A program made the translations under genes and the position numbers. A stretch of DNA of 64,000 nucleotides, from positions 23,680 through 87,679 of the forward strand of contig CAZKIO010000012.1 in NCBI GenBank assembly GCA_964552795.1, in the 5' to 3' direction. The notes beneath the pieces are model-generated. The model had not been told where the DNA came from and did no database searches. It saw only the letters and a program-made list of their open reading frames with translations. This document shows positions 35,870 to 44,296 of this stretch, piece after piece (positions within the stretch are counted from its first letter, which is position 1; every line of letters begins with the position of its first letter). Source of the stretch: JAEUHZ01 sp964552795. Its GTDB lineage: Bacteria; Planctomycetota; UBA1135; GCA-002686595.

Positions 35870-36934
35870 ATGACCGAGATCCAGGAGAAGCGGCTCACCG
35901 ACTTCGCCGACTGCGCGGGTTGAGCGGCCAAGATGCCCTTGGGGCAGCTCGCGCACGTGTTGCGCGGCCTCGACGACCAACGCGGGCGCATGCTCGTGGG
36001 ACCTGAGACCTTCGACGACGCGGGCGTCGTCGAGCTCGGGGGCGTGGAGGGTCTGCCCGCGGACAGCAACCTGGCCCTGGTCCAGACCGTCGACTACTTC
36101 CCGCCGGTCGTCGACGATCCCTACTTCTACGGCGCGATCGCCGCGGCCAACTCGGTGTCCGACGTGTACGCCATGGGCGGACGGCCGTTCACGGCGCTCA
36201 ACCTGGCCGGCATCCCGCGCGGGTTCACCGAGCAGTGGACCGCCGAGATCTTCCGCGGCGGCTTCGAGAAGATCCGCGAGGCGGGCGCCGCGATCGTCGG
36301 CGGACACACGGTGCAGAGTGCGGAGGCGCTCTTCGGGTTCGCCGTGACGGGCTTCGTGGACCGCCGCCAGGTGACCGCGAACTCCGGCGCGCGGCCCGGC
36401 GACCGTCTGTACCTGACCAAGCGCCTGGGAACCGGCGCGATCACCACCGCCGGCAAGCAGCGCAAGCTCGCCTGGCCGGAGATCCTGCCCGCGGCGCGGC
36501 AGATGGCCGAGCTGAACGACCGCGCGGCGGCCGCGCTGTCCGCGGTCGGCACGCGCGCGGCGACCGACATCACGGGCTTCGGCCTGTGCGGACATGCGCG
36601 CAACATCGCGCGCGGCTCGAACGCGACGCTGCGCATCGAGCTCGCGCGCCTGCCGCTCCTGGACCGGGCGCTGGATCTCGCGCGCGCCGGCGTGCTGTCC
36701 GGCGGCAGCAAGCGCAACCGCGCCGCGCTGGAGGAGGCCGTCGCGATCGCGGCGGGCCTGGATCCGGCGCTGGTCGCGCTGTCGTTCGAGGCCGAGACCT
36801 CCGGCGGGATCCTGGCCTGCGTGCCCGCCGCGCGCGCGAGCGCGTTCGAGGCCGAGCTGCGGGCGCGCGACCTGCTCGTCGCGGCGATCGGCGAGGTGCT
36901 GCCGCGCGCCGCGCGCGAGCTCGAGCTCTGCTGA
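35870..36934 (+). CDS. selD: Selenide, water dikinase (selenophosphate synthetase) with in-frame selenocysteine UGA
   Basis: 354 residues including Sec, from ATG 35870. The frame reads MTEIQEKRLTDFADCAG, then TGA (35921-35923), then AAKMPLGQL. The UGA is residue 18, at the position of the catalytic Cys/Sec loop (CAG-U-AAK in SelD proteins). The rest is a normal SelD: VQTVDYFPPVVDDPYFYGAI (ATP/Mg site), MGGRPFTALNLAGIP, GGHTVQ, ITGFGLCGHA and GGILACV. It makes selenophosphate from selenide and ATP for SelA. Annotation pipelines would split it or start it at ATG 35933 and lose the catalytic residue. selA and tRNA-Sec are in the same window, so the UGA is readable. Confidence 0.95.
35924..35950 (+). 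promoter_or_regulatory. Candidate bacterial SECIS hairpin in selD mRNA
   Basis: Just after the UGA, TGCCC (35934-35938) pairs with GGGCA (35942-35946) around a TTG loop, and AG/CT pairs extend it beyond one mismatch. The apical loop lies 15 bases after the UGA, within the spacing SelB-dependent bacterial SECIS elements use. A looped G/U is present. The fold was done by eye and the stem is short. Confidence 0.5.
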
Positions 36935-36944
36935 GCGCGCCGCC

Positions 36945-38405
36945 ATGAGCGCGCCGACGGCGGGCCCGCCCTGGATCCTCGGCCGCCGCGGCGTCCCGCT
37001 GGAAGCGCCCGAGAACACGCGCGCGGGCCTGGCGCTGGCCTTCGCGCTGGGACTGGACGGCGCGGCGTGCGACGTGCGCGCCGCGCGCGGAGGCGAGCTC
37101 GTGTTGCACGCCGACGCGGGCCTGGAGCGCACGACCGACGGCACCGGGCGGATCGCCGGGCGCTCGTGGCTGGAGCTCGCGGACCTCGACGCGGGCGGCG
37201 CGTTCCACGCGCGGTTCCGCGGCGAGCCGCTGCTCCTCCTGCACGAGGCGCTGGAGATCGCGCGTGCGTCGGGCCGCGCGCTGCCGCTGCTCCTGGAGTT
37301 CCACGAGCCCGGCGCGGCGGCCGCCGCGGCCCCGTTGCTGCGCGAGTTCCTGCCCCGCGCGGGCGCGCGCGCGCTGGCCGGCGAACGCGCGCTCGTCCTC
37401 GAGGCGCGCGATGCCGGGCTCGCCGCGTGCGCCTCCGTGCCGGCGCTCGACGAGCGCACGCGCGAGGCCGTGCGCGCCGACCGCCTGACCGGACTGTTCG
37501 CGCCGATCGCCGCGTGGCAGGGACCGCTGGGGCGCGAGGACTGGCCGGTCGAGCGCTGGGCCGCCGACGTCGACGCGCCCGCGGACCTGCTCGCCGCCTG
37601 CCGCGCGCCGCTCCACGGCTTCACGACGCGCGAGCCGCGGCGCGCGCTGGCGGCGCGCGAGCTGACGCGCCTCGCGGCGCAGGACCGCGGCGGCTGGCCG
37701 GTCGGCGTCGCGCCGCTGGAGGTGCGTCCCGAGGACGCCGGGCCGCGCGCCGGACAATGGTGGGGGAGCTGGGCGGTCGAGGCGCGCGTGCGCAACCCGT
37801 TCGGACATCCGGTGCGCGCGGCGTGCGCCCTGGTGCTGCGCCGCGGCGCGTTCGACGTCGACGGGCTGCCGGCCGCGCTCGAACTCGCGCCGGGCGCCGA
37901 GGAGGGCGTGCGGTTCACGCTGACCGGCGGAGCGTGGCGGCCCGGCGGCGATCCGCTCCTCGTCGTGCGCTACGCGTGGCGCGCGGGTCCGGGCCGTCCC
38001 GCGGGGAGCCTCGACCTCGACGCGCCACTCGCGCGCGTGCGCAGCGCCGTCGCGGGACGCGACCGCGCGCGCCTCGCGCTCCTGCGCGAATCGCCGCGCG
38101 ACGCGGCCGCCACGATGCTGCTGCAGCGGCGCGGGCGGAGCCTCCTCGTCTCGATCGAGTCCGCGGGCGGCCTCGCCGAACCGCGCGTCGCGGTGCGGCT
38201 GGGCGGGGCGGTGCTGCACGGCGCGCGGGGAGTGCGCGTCGAACTCCCGGAGGACTTCGACGCGCAACCCGCGGGCGTGCCGTTCTCGTGCGGCATCCAG
38301 GGCCGTCGCGACGGCGAGACGCAGTGGCGCCGCTGGGCCGGCGGACTGCCCGACGAGGCCGACGCCGGCGCGCCGGGAATCCTGCTCCCGACTCCGCGCG
38401 CCTGA
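36945..38405 (+). CDS. GDPD-like TIM-barrel protein with degenerate active site
   Basis: 486 residues from ATG 36945, ten bases after selD. The first ~240 residues follow the glycerophosphodiester phosphodiesterase pattern (APENTRAGLALAF, GLDGAACDV, HADAGLERTTDGTGRI). Key positions are changed, though. The catalytic HRG is RRG (Arg14), the E of the ELD metal motif is Ala41, and the HD pair is HA (His55 kept, Asp lost). The C-terminal half adds a beta-rich domain (VEARVRNPFGHPVRAACALV) of unknown role. It is likely a pseudo-enzyme or one with altered chemistry. It is probably cotranscribed with selD, but a selenium role is not indicated. Confidence 0.7.
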   Translation: MSAPTAGPPWILGRRGVPLEAPENTRAGLALAFALGLDGAACDVRAARGGELVLHADAGLERTTDGTGRIAGRSWLELADLDAGGAFHARFRGEPLLLLHEALEIARASGRALPLLLEFHEPGAAAAAAPLLREFLPRAGARALAGERALVLEARDAGLAACASVPALDERTREAVRADRLTGLFAPIAAWQGPLGREDWPVERWAADVDAPADLLAACRAPLHGFTTREPRRALAARELTRLAAQDRGGWPVGVAPLEVRPEDAGPRAGQWWGSWAVEARVRNPFGHPVRAACALVLRRGAFDVDGLPAALELAPGAEEGVRFTLTGGAWRPGGDPLLVVRYAWRAGPGRPAGSLDLDAPLARVRSAVAGRDRARLALLRESPRDAAATMLLQRRGRSLLVSIESAGGLAEPRVAVRLGGAVLHGARGVRVELPEDFDAQPAGVPFSCGIQGRRDGETQWRRWAGGLPDEADAGAPGILLPTPRA

Positions 38406-38412
38406 GCGCGCG

Positions 38413-39048
38413 TCAGCCCTGCTTGCGGCGCGCGGTGTACGACATGACGTGCACCTCCTTGCCGTCGATCGTGTCGTACATCTCGTGCTCGACGCTGCCG
38501 TCGGCCGCGGGCGGCATCACCTTCATGCGGTAGGGGCGCTTGCCGGCCACGTCCTTCATCGTGCCGCGCATCTCGGAGACGCCCGCGGCGTTGGTCTGGC
38601 CGCGTGCTTCGACCCACCACGTGCTGGTGGTGTCCATCCACAGCGAGATGCTCTCCTTGGCCTCGTTGTCGTAGCCCAGCAGCAGGATGCCGTGCATCGG
38701 CATGCCCATCATCTCGAAGCGGTGCTCCTCCATCAGGTAGCGCCCGTCGAGGATCGGCTTCGCGCTGCCCGTGCCCTTGGCTTCCATCCAGGGCATCTGG
38801 GGCGACATGCGGAACTTGTAGTCGATGGACCACTCGCCGGCGCGCTCCATGATCGCCGCGTGCTCCTTCCCGGGCGTGGCGAGCGCCATCATCTTGGCCA
38901 TCATCTCCGGATCCATGCCGGGCATGTCGTGGCCCTGGTCCTGCGGCGCGGACGGGGCCGTGCTGGCGCCGACCACCTGCGTGGTCACGAGCGCCGTTCC
39001 GGCGACGAGCAGCGTGGCGGCGGCGAGGTTGCGGGTCAGGTTCTTCAT
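38413..39048 (-). CDS. Secreted DUF1579 family protein
   Basis: 211 residues from ATG 39048. A signal peptide (ATLLVAGTALVTTQVVGA) is followed by a Met-rich, His-containing linker (HDMPGMDPEMMAKMMAL). A DUF1579 domain comes next: GKEHAAIMERAGEWSIDYKF, GRYLMEEHRFEMMGMPMHGI, GYDNEAKESISLWMDTTSTW. The family is a periplasmic beta-barrel-like fold of unknown function, common in planctomycetes. The Met/His patch could bind metal, but that is inference. Confidence 0.85.
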   Translation of the reverse strand: MKNLTRNLAAATLLVAGTALVTTQVVGASTAPSAPQDQGHDMPGMDPEMMAKMMALATPGKEHAAIMERAGEWSIDYKFRMSPQMPWMEAKGTGSAKPILDGRYLMEEHRFEMMGMPMHGILLLGYDNEAKESISLWMDTTSTWWVEARGQTNAAGVSEMRGTMKDVAGKRPYRMKVMPPAADGSVEHEMYDTIDGKEVHVMSYTARRKQG

Positions 39049-39192
39049 CTTGGCTCAGGGTGGGGGTCGGTGGGCGGGCCGCGGGGAGTGGCGTCGGACC
39101 CGGCTCGGATGTCGAGCACCGCGCACGATAGCGCGATCGCGAGCGCCGCGCTTGCAAGATCGACGCCCGGCGCTTGGAATGCTGCGCCCGAC

Positions 39193-39290
39193 GGGAGTGG
39201 ATCGGTGCTGGTGTGCCGCCCGGCCTTCAAAGCCGGTCGGGCTTCGTGAACAGCGGGGCCGGTGGGTTCGATTCCCATGCACTCCCGCCA
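39193..39290 (+). tRNA. selC: tRNA-Sec (anticodon TCA)
   Basis: 98 bases ending in the encoded CCA. The acceptor arm starts GGGAGTGG and ends GCACTCCC-G-CCA (seven pairs plus a G-G at position 8). The D arm is GGTGC-TGGT-GTGCC, an extended stem. The anticodon arm is CCGGC-CTTCAAA-GCCGG with TCA. A long variable arm follows (CGGGCTTCG paired with wobbles to the GCGGGGCCG side). The T arm is GTGGG-TTCGATT-CCCAT. The 8+5 layout, long variable arm and UCA anticodon match bacterial tRNA(Sec). Together with selA and selD it shows the genome decodes UGA as selenocysteine. Confidence 0.97.
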
Positions 39291-39321
39291 TTCCCCGCCA
39301 CCGGGCAGAGGCGCGCACGCT

Positions 39322-39369
39322 GGGACGTGCGCATGGGGGGACGTGCGCATGCGGGGACGTGCGCATGCG
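39322..39369 (+). repeat. Three tandem copies of a 16-bp unit
   Basis: GGGACGTGCGCATGNG is repeated three times head to tail (39322-39337, 39338-39353, 39354-39369); copies 2 and 3 are identical and copy 1 differs at one base. It lies 31 bases downstream of tRNA-Sec. The unit includes the self-complementary TGCGCA, so the array can fold. It may be a protein-binding array or a slippage product. Confidence 0.85.
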
Positions 39370-39429
39370 TGCTCCCATCTCAGCGCGCCACCGCGCGCCG
39401 CGCCGCTGCGCTACCGCGCGCTCCGACGA

Positions 39430-39657
39430 CTAGAGGAGGCGCGCGTGGAACGCGCGCACCGTTGCCTTCTGCAGCGCCCAGACCGCCTTCAGGTGCACCG
39501 CGGGGTTTCCCGCGCAGAACGGGCAATCGACCGGATCGGGATCGCTGACCGAGAGCGCCGGCGCGCACGTCGCGTGCGTCACCGGTGCCGGAGCGCGCTC
39601 GGGCAGCCAGGCGATGGAGAGCGACAGGACCGCGGCGATGGTTCCCAGGGTGTTCAT
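39430..39657 (-). CDS. Small secreted CxxC protein of unknown function
   Basis: 75 residues from ATG 39657. The N-terminus (MNTLGTIAAVLSLSIAWLP) is a signal peptide. The mature ~50 residues carry three Cys, including CPFC in DCPFCAGNPAVH, and end in an Arg/Leu helix. It faces tRNA-Sec with a 140-base convergent gap that holds the tandem repeat. I recognise no family; CxxC suggests a metal site or disulfide. Confidence 0.6.
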   Translation of the reverse strand: MNTLGTIAAVLSLSIAWLPERAPAPVTHATCAPALSVSDPDPVDCPFCAGNPAVHLKAVWALQKATVRAFHARLL

Positions 39658-39816
39658 TCGAATCCTTCCTGCCCCCGACGGTAAGCGCTGGGCCGTGGGG
39701 GAGCAAGCCGCCGGCCGCCCCCCGCGATTCCATCGGAGCACGCGCGCCCGGCCCTGAACCGGGGCCGCCGGCTCGTGTGGTGGTTCCTCGCTCCCATGCC
39801 CTAGACTGCCCCGCCG

Positions 39817-41358
39817 ATGCGCGTTCCCCACCTCCGCCACGCCGCCCGGTCCCTCCGCCGCTGGCTGCCGCCGGCGCTGGCGGGCGTCGTCCTGTCCCTG
39901 GGGTCCTGCGGAGGCGGCGCCGAGCCCGAGGCGGCCGCCGCGCCCCCGCGCGGCGTGACGCACGTGCGCCTGTCCGGCCCGATCGACATCGGGGCGCAGG
40001 CGCTGCTCAGCCGCGGCGTGCGCACCGCGCAGTCCCGCGGCGACCGCACGCTGCTGATCGAACTCGACACGCCCGGCGGCGCCCTCGACGTCCTGTGGGA
40101 CGTGCAGAAACAACTGCTCGCGGCCGACCAGCAGGGCCTGGCCCTCGCCTGCTGGATCCGCGAGCACGCCGCGTCGGCCGGCGCGCTGGTCGCGCTGACC
40201 TGCGAGCGCGTCTACATGAGCTCGTCGGGAACGATCGGCTCGGCGTACCCGGTGCGGGTCGGGCCCGCGGGCCTGCTGCCGCTCCCGGAGGACGACGGCG
40301 TGCGCGAGAAGGAGCTGTCGTTCCTGCGCGCGCAGTTCGCCTCGATGGCCCAGAAGCGCGGCCGCCCCGCGCCGCTGGCCGAGGCGATGGTCGATCCCGG
40401 GGTCGAGGTGCGCCAGGTGAAGATCGACGGCGAGCTGCGCCTGCTCGACGGCGAGGCCTGGGATGCGCTGCGCGAGAGCGCCACGCCGTACGAGCTCGTG
40501 CAGACCGTGTGCGCGCAGGGCAAGCTCCTGAACCTGACCGCGCGGGAGGCGCTCGACCTGCGCTTCGTGGACGGACTGTCGGACGACCTGGGGGACGTGT
40601 TGCAGCGCCTGGGGCACGCGCCCGACGCGGCCGGCGCGGCGCTGGAACGCTCGGCCTCCGAGCGCGCGGTCGTGTGGATCGGCATGCTGACGCCGATGCT
40701 CATCCTGGCCGGGCTCGTGCTGGGCTACCTCGAACTCAAGTTGCCGGGCTTCGGCCTGCCGGGCGTCCTCTCGATCGCGTGCTTCGCGCTCGTCGTCGCC
40801 GGAAAATACCTGGCGGGCATGGCGGACGTGCCGCACATCGCGATCGTCGCGGTGGGCGTCGTGCTGGTCGTGCTGGAGATCCTGGCCTTTCCCGGCACGC
40901 TGTGGCTCGGCATCGGCGGCGCGCTGCTCGTCGCGGGCGGCCTCGTCTCGGCGAGCCTGGGCCCGGGCTTCAGCTTCTCCGATCCGCTGGTGCGCGATCG
41001 GCTGCTCGACACGGGCCTGGAGTACACGCTGGCCGCGGCGGGCGCCGTCGTGACCGCGCTCGTCATCTCGCGCTGGCTGCCCAAGGCGCCGGTGCTGCGC
41101 CACGCGGTGCTGGCGCCCGATGTCGAGGGCGCGTTCGCCGGCGCGATGCCCGAGGCGCCGCGACTGCCGGCGCGCGGCGCGCTGGGGCGCGCGCTGACCG
41201 ACCTGCGGCCGGTCGGCAAGGTCGCTGTCGACGGCCAGGAGCGCGACGAGTTCGAGGCGCGTGCGGTCGGCCCGCTGATCGAGCGCGGCGCGCGCGTGCG
41301 CGTCGTCGAGGTCGCCGCCGCGCGCCTCGTGGTCGAGCGAGCGGAGCGAAACCCATGA
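39817..41358 (+). CDS. Membrane-bound ClpP-class serine protease with NfeD domain (NfeD1b type)
   Basis: 513 residues from ATG 39817. A lipoprotein-like signal ends at Cys31 (LSLGSC). A ClpP-class domain follows (LIELDTPGGAL; nucleophile Ser120 in HAASAGALVAL; candidate Lys165 in REKELSF giving a Ser-Lys dyad as in stomatin-operon proteases). Next are four or five transmembrane helices (about 295-400) and a C-terminal OB-like NfeD domain (VGKVAVDGQERDEFEARAVG). Such proteins pair with stomatin/flotillin homologs to manage membrane proteins. It is translationally coupled (ATGA) to the short nfeD and followed by floA. Confidence 0.9.
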   Translation: MRVPHLRHAARSLRRWLPPALAGVVLSLGSCGGGAEPEAAAAPPRGVTHVRLSGPIDIGAQALLSRGVRTAQSRGDRTLLIELDTPGGALDVLWDVQKQLLAADQQGLALACWIREHAASAGALVALTCERVYMSSSGTIGSAYPVRVGPAGLLPLPEDDGVREKELSFLRAQFASMAQKRGRPAPLAEAMVDPGVEVRQVKIDGELRLLDGEAWDALRESATPYELVQTVCAQGKLLNLTAREALDLRFVDGLSDDLGDVLQRLGHAPDAAGAALERSASERAVVWIGMLTPMLILAGLVLGYLELKLPGFGLPGVLSIACFALVVAGKYLAGMADVPHIAIVAVGVVLVVLEILAFPGTLWLGIGGALLVAGGLVSASLGPGFSFSDPLVRDRLLDTGLEYTLAAAGAVVTALVISRWLPKAPVLRHAVLAPDVEGAFAGAMPEAPRLPARGALGRALTDLRPVGKVAVDGQERDEFEARAVGPLIERGARVRVVEVAAARLVVERAERNP

Positions 41359-41876
41359 CCTGGCCGATCGTGCTCTTGATCAGCGGCCTCGTGCTGATCC
41401 TCCTGGAGTTCCTGTTCCCCAGCCTGGGCGCGCTGGGTCTGGCGGCCGCGCTGTGCCTGATCGGCGCGGTGTCGTGGGCCTTCGCGATCGACCCCACGTT
41501 CGGCATCCAGCTCCTGACCGCGACCGCGATCGGCGTGCCGCTGGCGATCGTCGGCGGCATGAAGCTCCTGCCGCACAGCCCGCTGGGCCGGATCCTGATC
41601 AACCAGGGCGCCACGTTCCAGGACGGCGCCGGCATCGACCGCCGCGACACCGGGCTCGTGGGCCGCGAGGGCGTGGCCGACGCCCTGCTGCGGCCCGCGG
41701 GCACGGCCACCATCGACGGCCGGCGCGTCGACGTCGTGAGCCGCGGCGAGGCGATCGAGGGCGGCGCGCGCGTGCGCGTGCTCGAGGTCGCCGGCAACCG
41801 CGTCGTCGTCACGCGCTGCGACCCGCCGCCGGCGGCCGCGCCCGCCGCCGCCAACGAACCACCGCGCGCGCCCTGA
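41355..41876 (+). CDS. NfeD family membrane protein (short form)
   Basis: 173 residues from ATG 41355, ATGA overlap with the protease gene. Two to three transmembrane helices lie near the N-terminus (WPIVLLISGLVLILLEFLF; LGLAAALCLIGAVSWAFAI; a third around TAIGVPLAIVGG). A C-terminal NfeD OB-fold follows (GLVGREGVADALLRPAGTA, DGRRVDVVSRG). It probably interacts with the FloA scaffold encoded 57 bases downstream. The tail is Pro/Ala-rich. Confidence 0.9.
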   Translation: MTWPIVLLISGLVLILLEFLFPSLGALGLAAALCLIGAVSWAFAIDPTFGIQLLTATAIGVPLAIVGGMKLLPHSPLGRILINQGATFQDGAGIDRRDTGLVGREGVADALLRPAGTATIDGRRVDVVSRGEAIEGGARVRVLEVAGNRVVVTRCDPPPAAAPAAANEPPRAP

Positions 41877-41933
41877 ACGCGCCGCGATTCCACGACAAGC
41901 ATTCCCCCCGAATCCCCCCAGGAAAACCCTCCG

Positions 41934-43004
41934 ATGATCCTGCATTCCGCACTGGCCCTGGCTCTGCAAGGGCGCAACGTCGCGGCCGAAGACGGCCCGT
42001 CGATCGTGAAGATCCTCCTGTTCGGCGTCCTCGCGATCTTCCTGCTCGTGTTCCTGGTGATCGTCCTGCGCTACGCCAACCTGTGGGTGCGCTCGATCAC
42101 GACGAACGCCGGCATCGGACCGTTCGACATGTTCGCCATGAGCCTGCGCAAGGTGAACCCGTCCACGATCCTCGACGCCAAGATCATGCTGGTGCAGGCG
42201 CGCATCGAGGCGATCGCCACGCGCGACCTCGAGGCGCACCTCCTGGCCGGCGGCCGCGTGCAGAAGGTCGTGCTGGCGCTGATCAGCGCCAACCGCGCCG
42301 GCATCGACCTCGACTTCCGCACGGCGGCGGGCATCGATCTCGCGGGCCGCGACGTGCTCGAGGCGGTCAAGACCAGCGTGACGCCCAAGGTCATCGACTG
42401 CCCCAACCCGGCCTCGGGCAAGTCCGAGATCGCGGCGGTCGCCAAGGACGGCATCCAGGTGCTGGCCAAGGCGCGCGTGACCGTGCGCACCAACATCAAC
42501 CGCCTGGTCGGCGGCGCGGGCGAGGAGACGATCATCGCGCGCGTCGGCGAGGGCATCGTGTCCACGATCGGCTCGAAGGGCTCGCACAAGGACGTGCTGG
42601 AGAACCCCGACTCGATCTCCAAGAACGTGCTGGCCAAGGGCCTGGACGCCGGCACCGCGTTCGAGATCGTCTCGATCGACATCGCCGACGTCGACATCGG
42701 CGTCAACATCGGCGCGCGCCTGCAGGCCGACCAGGCCGAGGCCGACAAGCGCGTGGCGCAGGCCAACGCCGAGAAGCGCCGCGCGATGGCCGTGGCGGCC
42801 GAGCAGGAGTTCAAGGCGCAGGTGCAGGAGAACCGCGCCAAGGTCGTGCTGGCCGAGGCCGAGGTGCCGCTGGCGATGGCGGTCGCGCTCAAGGACGGCA
42901 ACCTGGGCGTGATGGATCTCTTCCGGCTGCGCAACATCGAGTCCGACACGAAGATGCGCGGCACGCTGGCGCAACCCGAGCAGACCGGCGACCAGCCGAT
43001 CTGA
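41934..43004 (+). CDS. floA: Flotillin-like protein FloA
   Basis: 356 residues from ATG 41934. An N-terminal hydrophobic hairpin (IVKILLFGVLAIFLLVFLVI) anchors it. The FloA/YqfA core follows: NLWVRSITTNAGIGPFDMFA, MSLRKVNPSTI, VLAKARVTVRTNINRLVGGA, GEETIIARVGEGIVSTIGS. The coiled-coil segment ADQAEADKRVAQANAEKRRA comes next. FloA builds membrane microdomains. Length and motifs match the family, and adjacency to nfeD genes is the classic arrangement. Confidence 0.95.
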   Translation: MILHSALALALQGRNVAAEDGPSIVKILLFGVLAIFLLVFLVIVLRYANLWVRSITTNAGIGPFDMFAMSLRKVNPSTILDAKIMLVQARIEAIATRDLEAHLLAGGRVQKVVLALISANRAGIDLDFRTAAGIDLAGRDVLEAVKTSVTPKVIDCPNPASGKSEIAAVAKDGIQVLAKARVTVRTNINRLVGGAGEETIIARVGEGIVSTIGSKGSHKDVLENPDSISKNVLAKGLDAGTAFEIVSIDIADVDIGVNIGARLQADQAEADKRVAQANAEKRRAMAVAAEQEFKAQVQENRAKVVLAEAEVPLAMAVALKDGNLGVMDLFRLRNIESDTKMRGTLAQPEQTGDQPI

Positions 43005-43016
43005 GGCACGCCGCCG

Positions 43017-43781
43017 GTGGAACTCCTCCTCGTGCTGCAGAAGCCGGACAAGAACCTGGTCGAGTTCCTCGTCCAGGCCTTCCTGGTGTTCATCTTCATC
43101 GTGCTGCCGATCGTGCGCGGCATCCGCGAATCGATCGCCAAGAAGCGCGAGAACGAGCGCAAGCGCGCCGGACTGGCTGGCGCGGGCGAGCCCGACGACG
43201 AGGAGCGCGAGCGGCAGGCCGCGCGCGAGCGCTGGGAGGCACTGCTGCGCGGCGAGCAGCCGGCCGAGGCCGAGGCGCCGAGCGCGCCGCCGCCCTTGCC
43301 GGTGCCGACGCCCGTGCAGCGCGAGCGCGCTTCCGATTCGCTGGCGGACCCCATGCTCGCCGCGGATGCGCCCGTGCTGGCGCCGGCACCCGTCGAGAGC
43401 GCGACCGAGGCGGCCGACGACCCGCGCAGCGCCGACCCGGAGCATTTCATCCCCGACGAGGAGGAGGTCGCCCTCGCCGAGAACGCGCGCCGGCTCGACG
43501 AGGAGCGGCGGCGGCGCGAGGCCGCCATCCGCGGCCGCGCCGGCGCCGGCGGCACGCGCGACTCGGTCGTGCCCGCCGCTCGGATCGCGCTGCGGCCGGA
43601 TGCGCAGCCGGCGGCGGTGGTCACGCGCCGCGCGCCCAGCGCCGTGCACGAGATGCTGCCCGCCGGCGCGGATCGGCTGGCGGCGCTGCGCCGCGCGGTG
43701 GTGCTGGCCGAAGTGCTCGCGGAGCCGGCCGCTCTGCGCGGCCCGGACGCAGGGCCGGTCGGCCTGCGGAGGCTGCGGTGA
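43017..43781 (+). CDS. Single-pass membrane protein with acidic/proline-rich cytoplasmic domain
   Basis: 254 residues from GTG 43017, 12 bases after floA. One transmembrane helix (LVQAFLVFIFIVLPIVRGI, ~17-35) is followed by a charged region (KKRENERKRAG), Pro/Ala linkers and an Arg-rich helical C-terminus (ENARRLDEERRRREAAIRG). No named domain. Position in the floA operon suggests a membrane-microdomain client or partner. Its stop overlaps the next start (GTGA). Confidence 0.75.
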   Translation: MELLLVLQKPDKNLVEFLVQAFLVFIFIVLPIVRGIRESIAKKRENERKRAGLAGAGEPDDEERERQAARERWEALLRGEQPAEAEAPSAPPPLPVPTPVQRERASDSLADPMLAADAPVLAPAPVESATEAADDPRSADPEHFIPDEEEVALAENARRLDEERRRREAAIRGRAGAGGTRDSVVPAARIALRPDAQPAAVVTRRAPSAVHEMLPAGADRLAALRRAVVLAEVLAEPAALRGPDAGPVGLRRLR

Positions 43782-44296
43782 GCGCGGCGCGGGCGAGCCG
43801 GCACGCCGCCCGCGAGCGCCGGCACTGGCTGCTGAAGACCGAGCCCTCCTCGTTCTCGTTCGACGACCTGTGGCGCGCGCCGCGCCGGCGCACCGCGTGG
43901 GACGGCGTGCGCAACTACCAGGCGCGCAACTTCCTGCGCGACGACGTGGCCGTCGGGGACCTCGTGCTCCTGTACCACTCCAGCGCGGAGCCCACCGGCG
44001 TCGTGGGCGTGGCGCGCGTGTCGCGCGCGGCACGGCCGGATCCCACGCAGTTCGATCCGCGCGACGAGCACTACGATCCACGGAGCAAGCCCGAGGCTCC
44101 CACGTGGCTGGAGGTCGAGATCGAGGCGCTCGCGCCGTGCCCGCGCTGCGTGACGCTGGCGGACCTGCGCGCGGATGCGGCCCTGGCACGGATGCTCGTC
44201 CTGCAGCGCGGGCAGCGGCTCTCCGTGCAGCCGGTGACGGCGCCGGAGTTCCGCCGCGTGCTCGAACTCGGCGGGCTCCCGGACCTCGAACCCTGA
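43778..44296 (+). CDS. EVE domain protein
   Basis: 172 residues from GTG 43778. After a 15-residue basic leader the EVE fold starts: HWLLKTEPSSFSFDDLW, AWDGVRNYQARNFLRD, VGDLVLLYHSS, GVVGVARVSRAARPD, WLEVEIEAL. EVE domains are PUA-like and read modified bases in DNA or RNA. It is the last gene of the flotillin operon by overlap, an arrangement that does not suggest a specific partner. Confidence 0.92.
   Translation: MSAARASRHAARERRHWLLKTEPSSFSFDDLWRAPRRRTAWDGVRNYQARNFLRDDVAVGDLVLLYHSSAEPTGVVGVARVSRAARPDPTQFDPRDEHYDPRSKPEAPTWLEVEIEALAPCPRCVTLADLRADAALARMLVLQRGQRLSVQPVTAPEFRRVLELGGLPDLEP

Noticed and set aside
39322..39369. CRISPR array
   Set aside because: Units are only 16 bp, contiguous with no spacers, and no cas genes are nearby.
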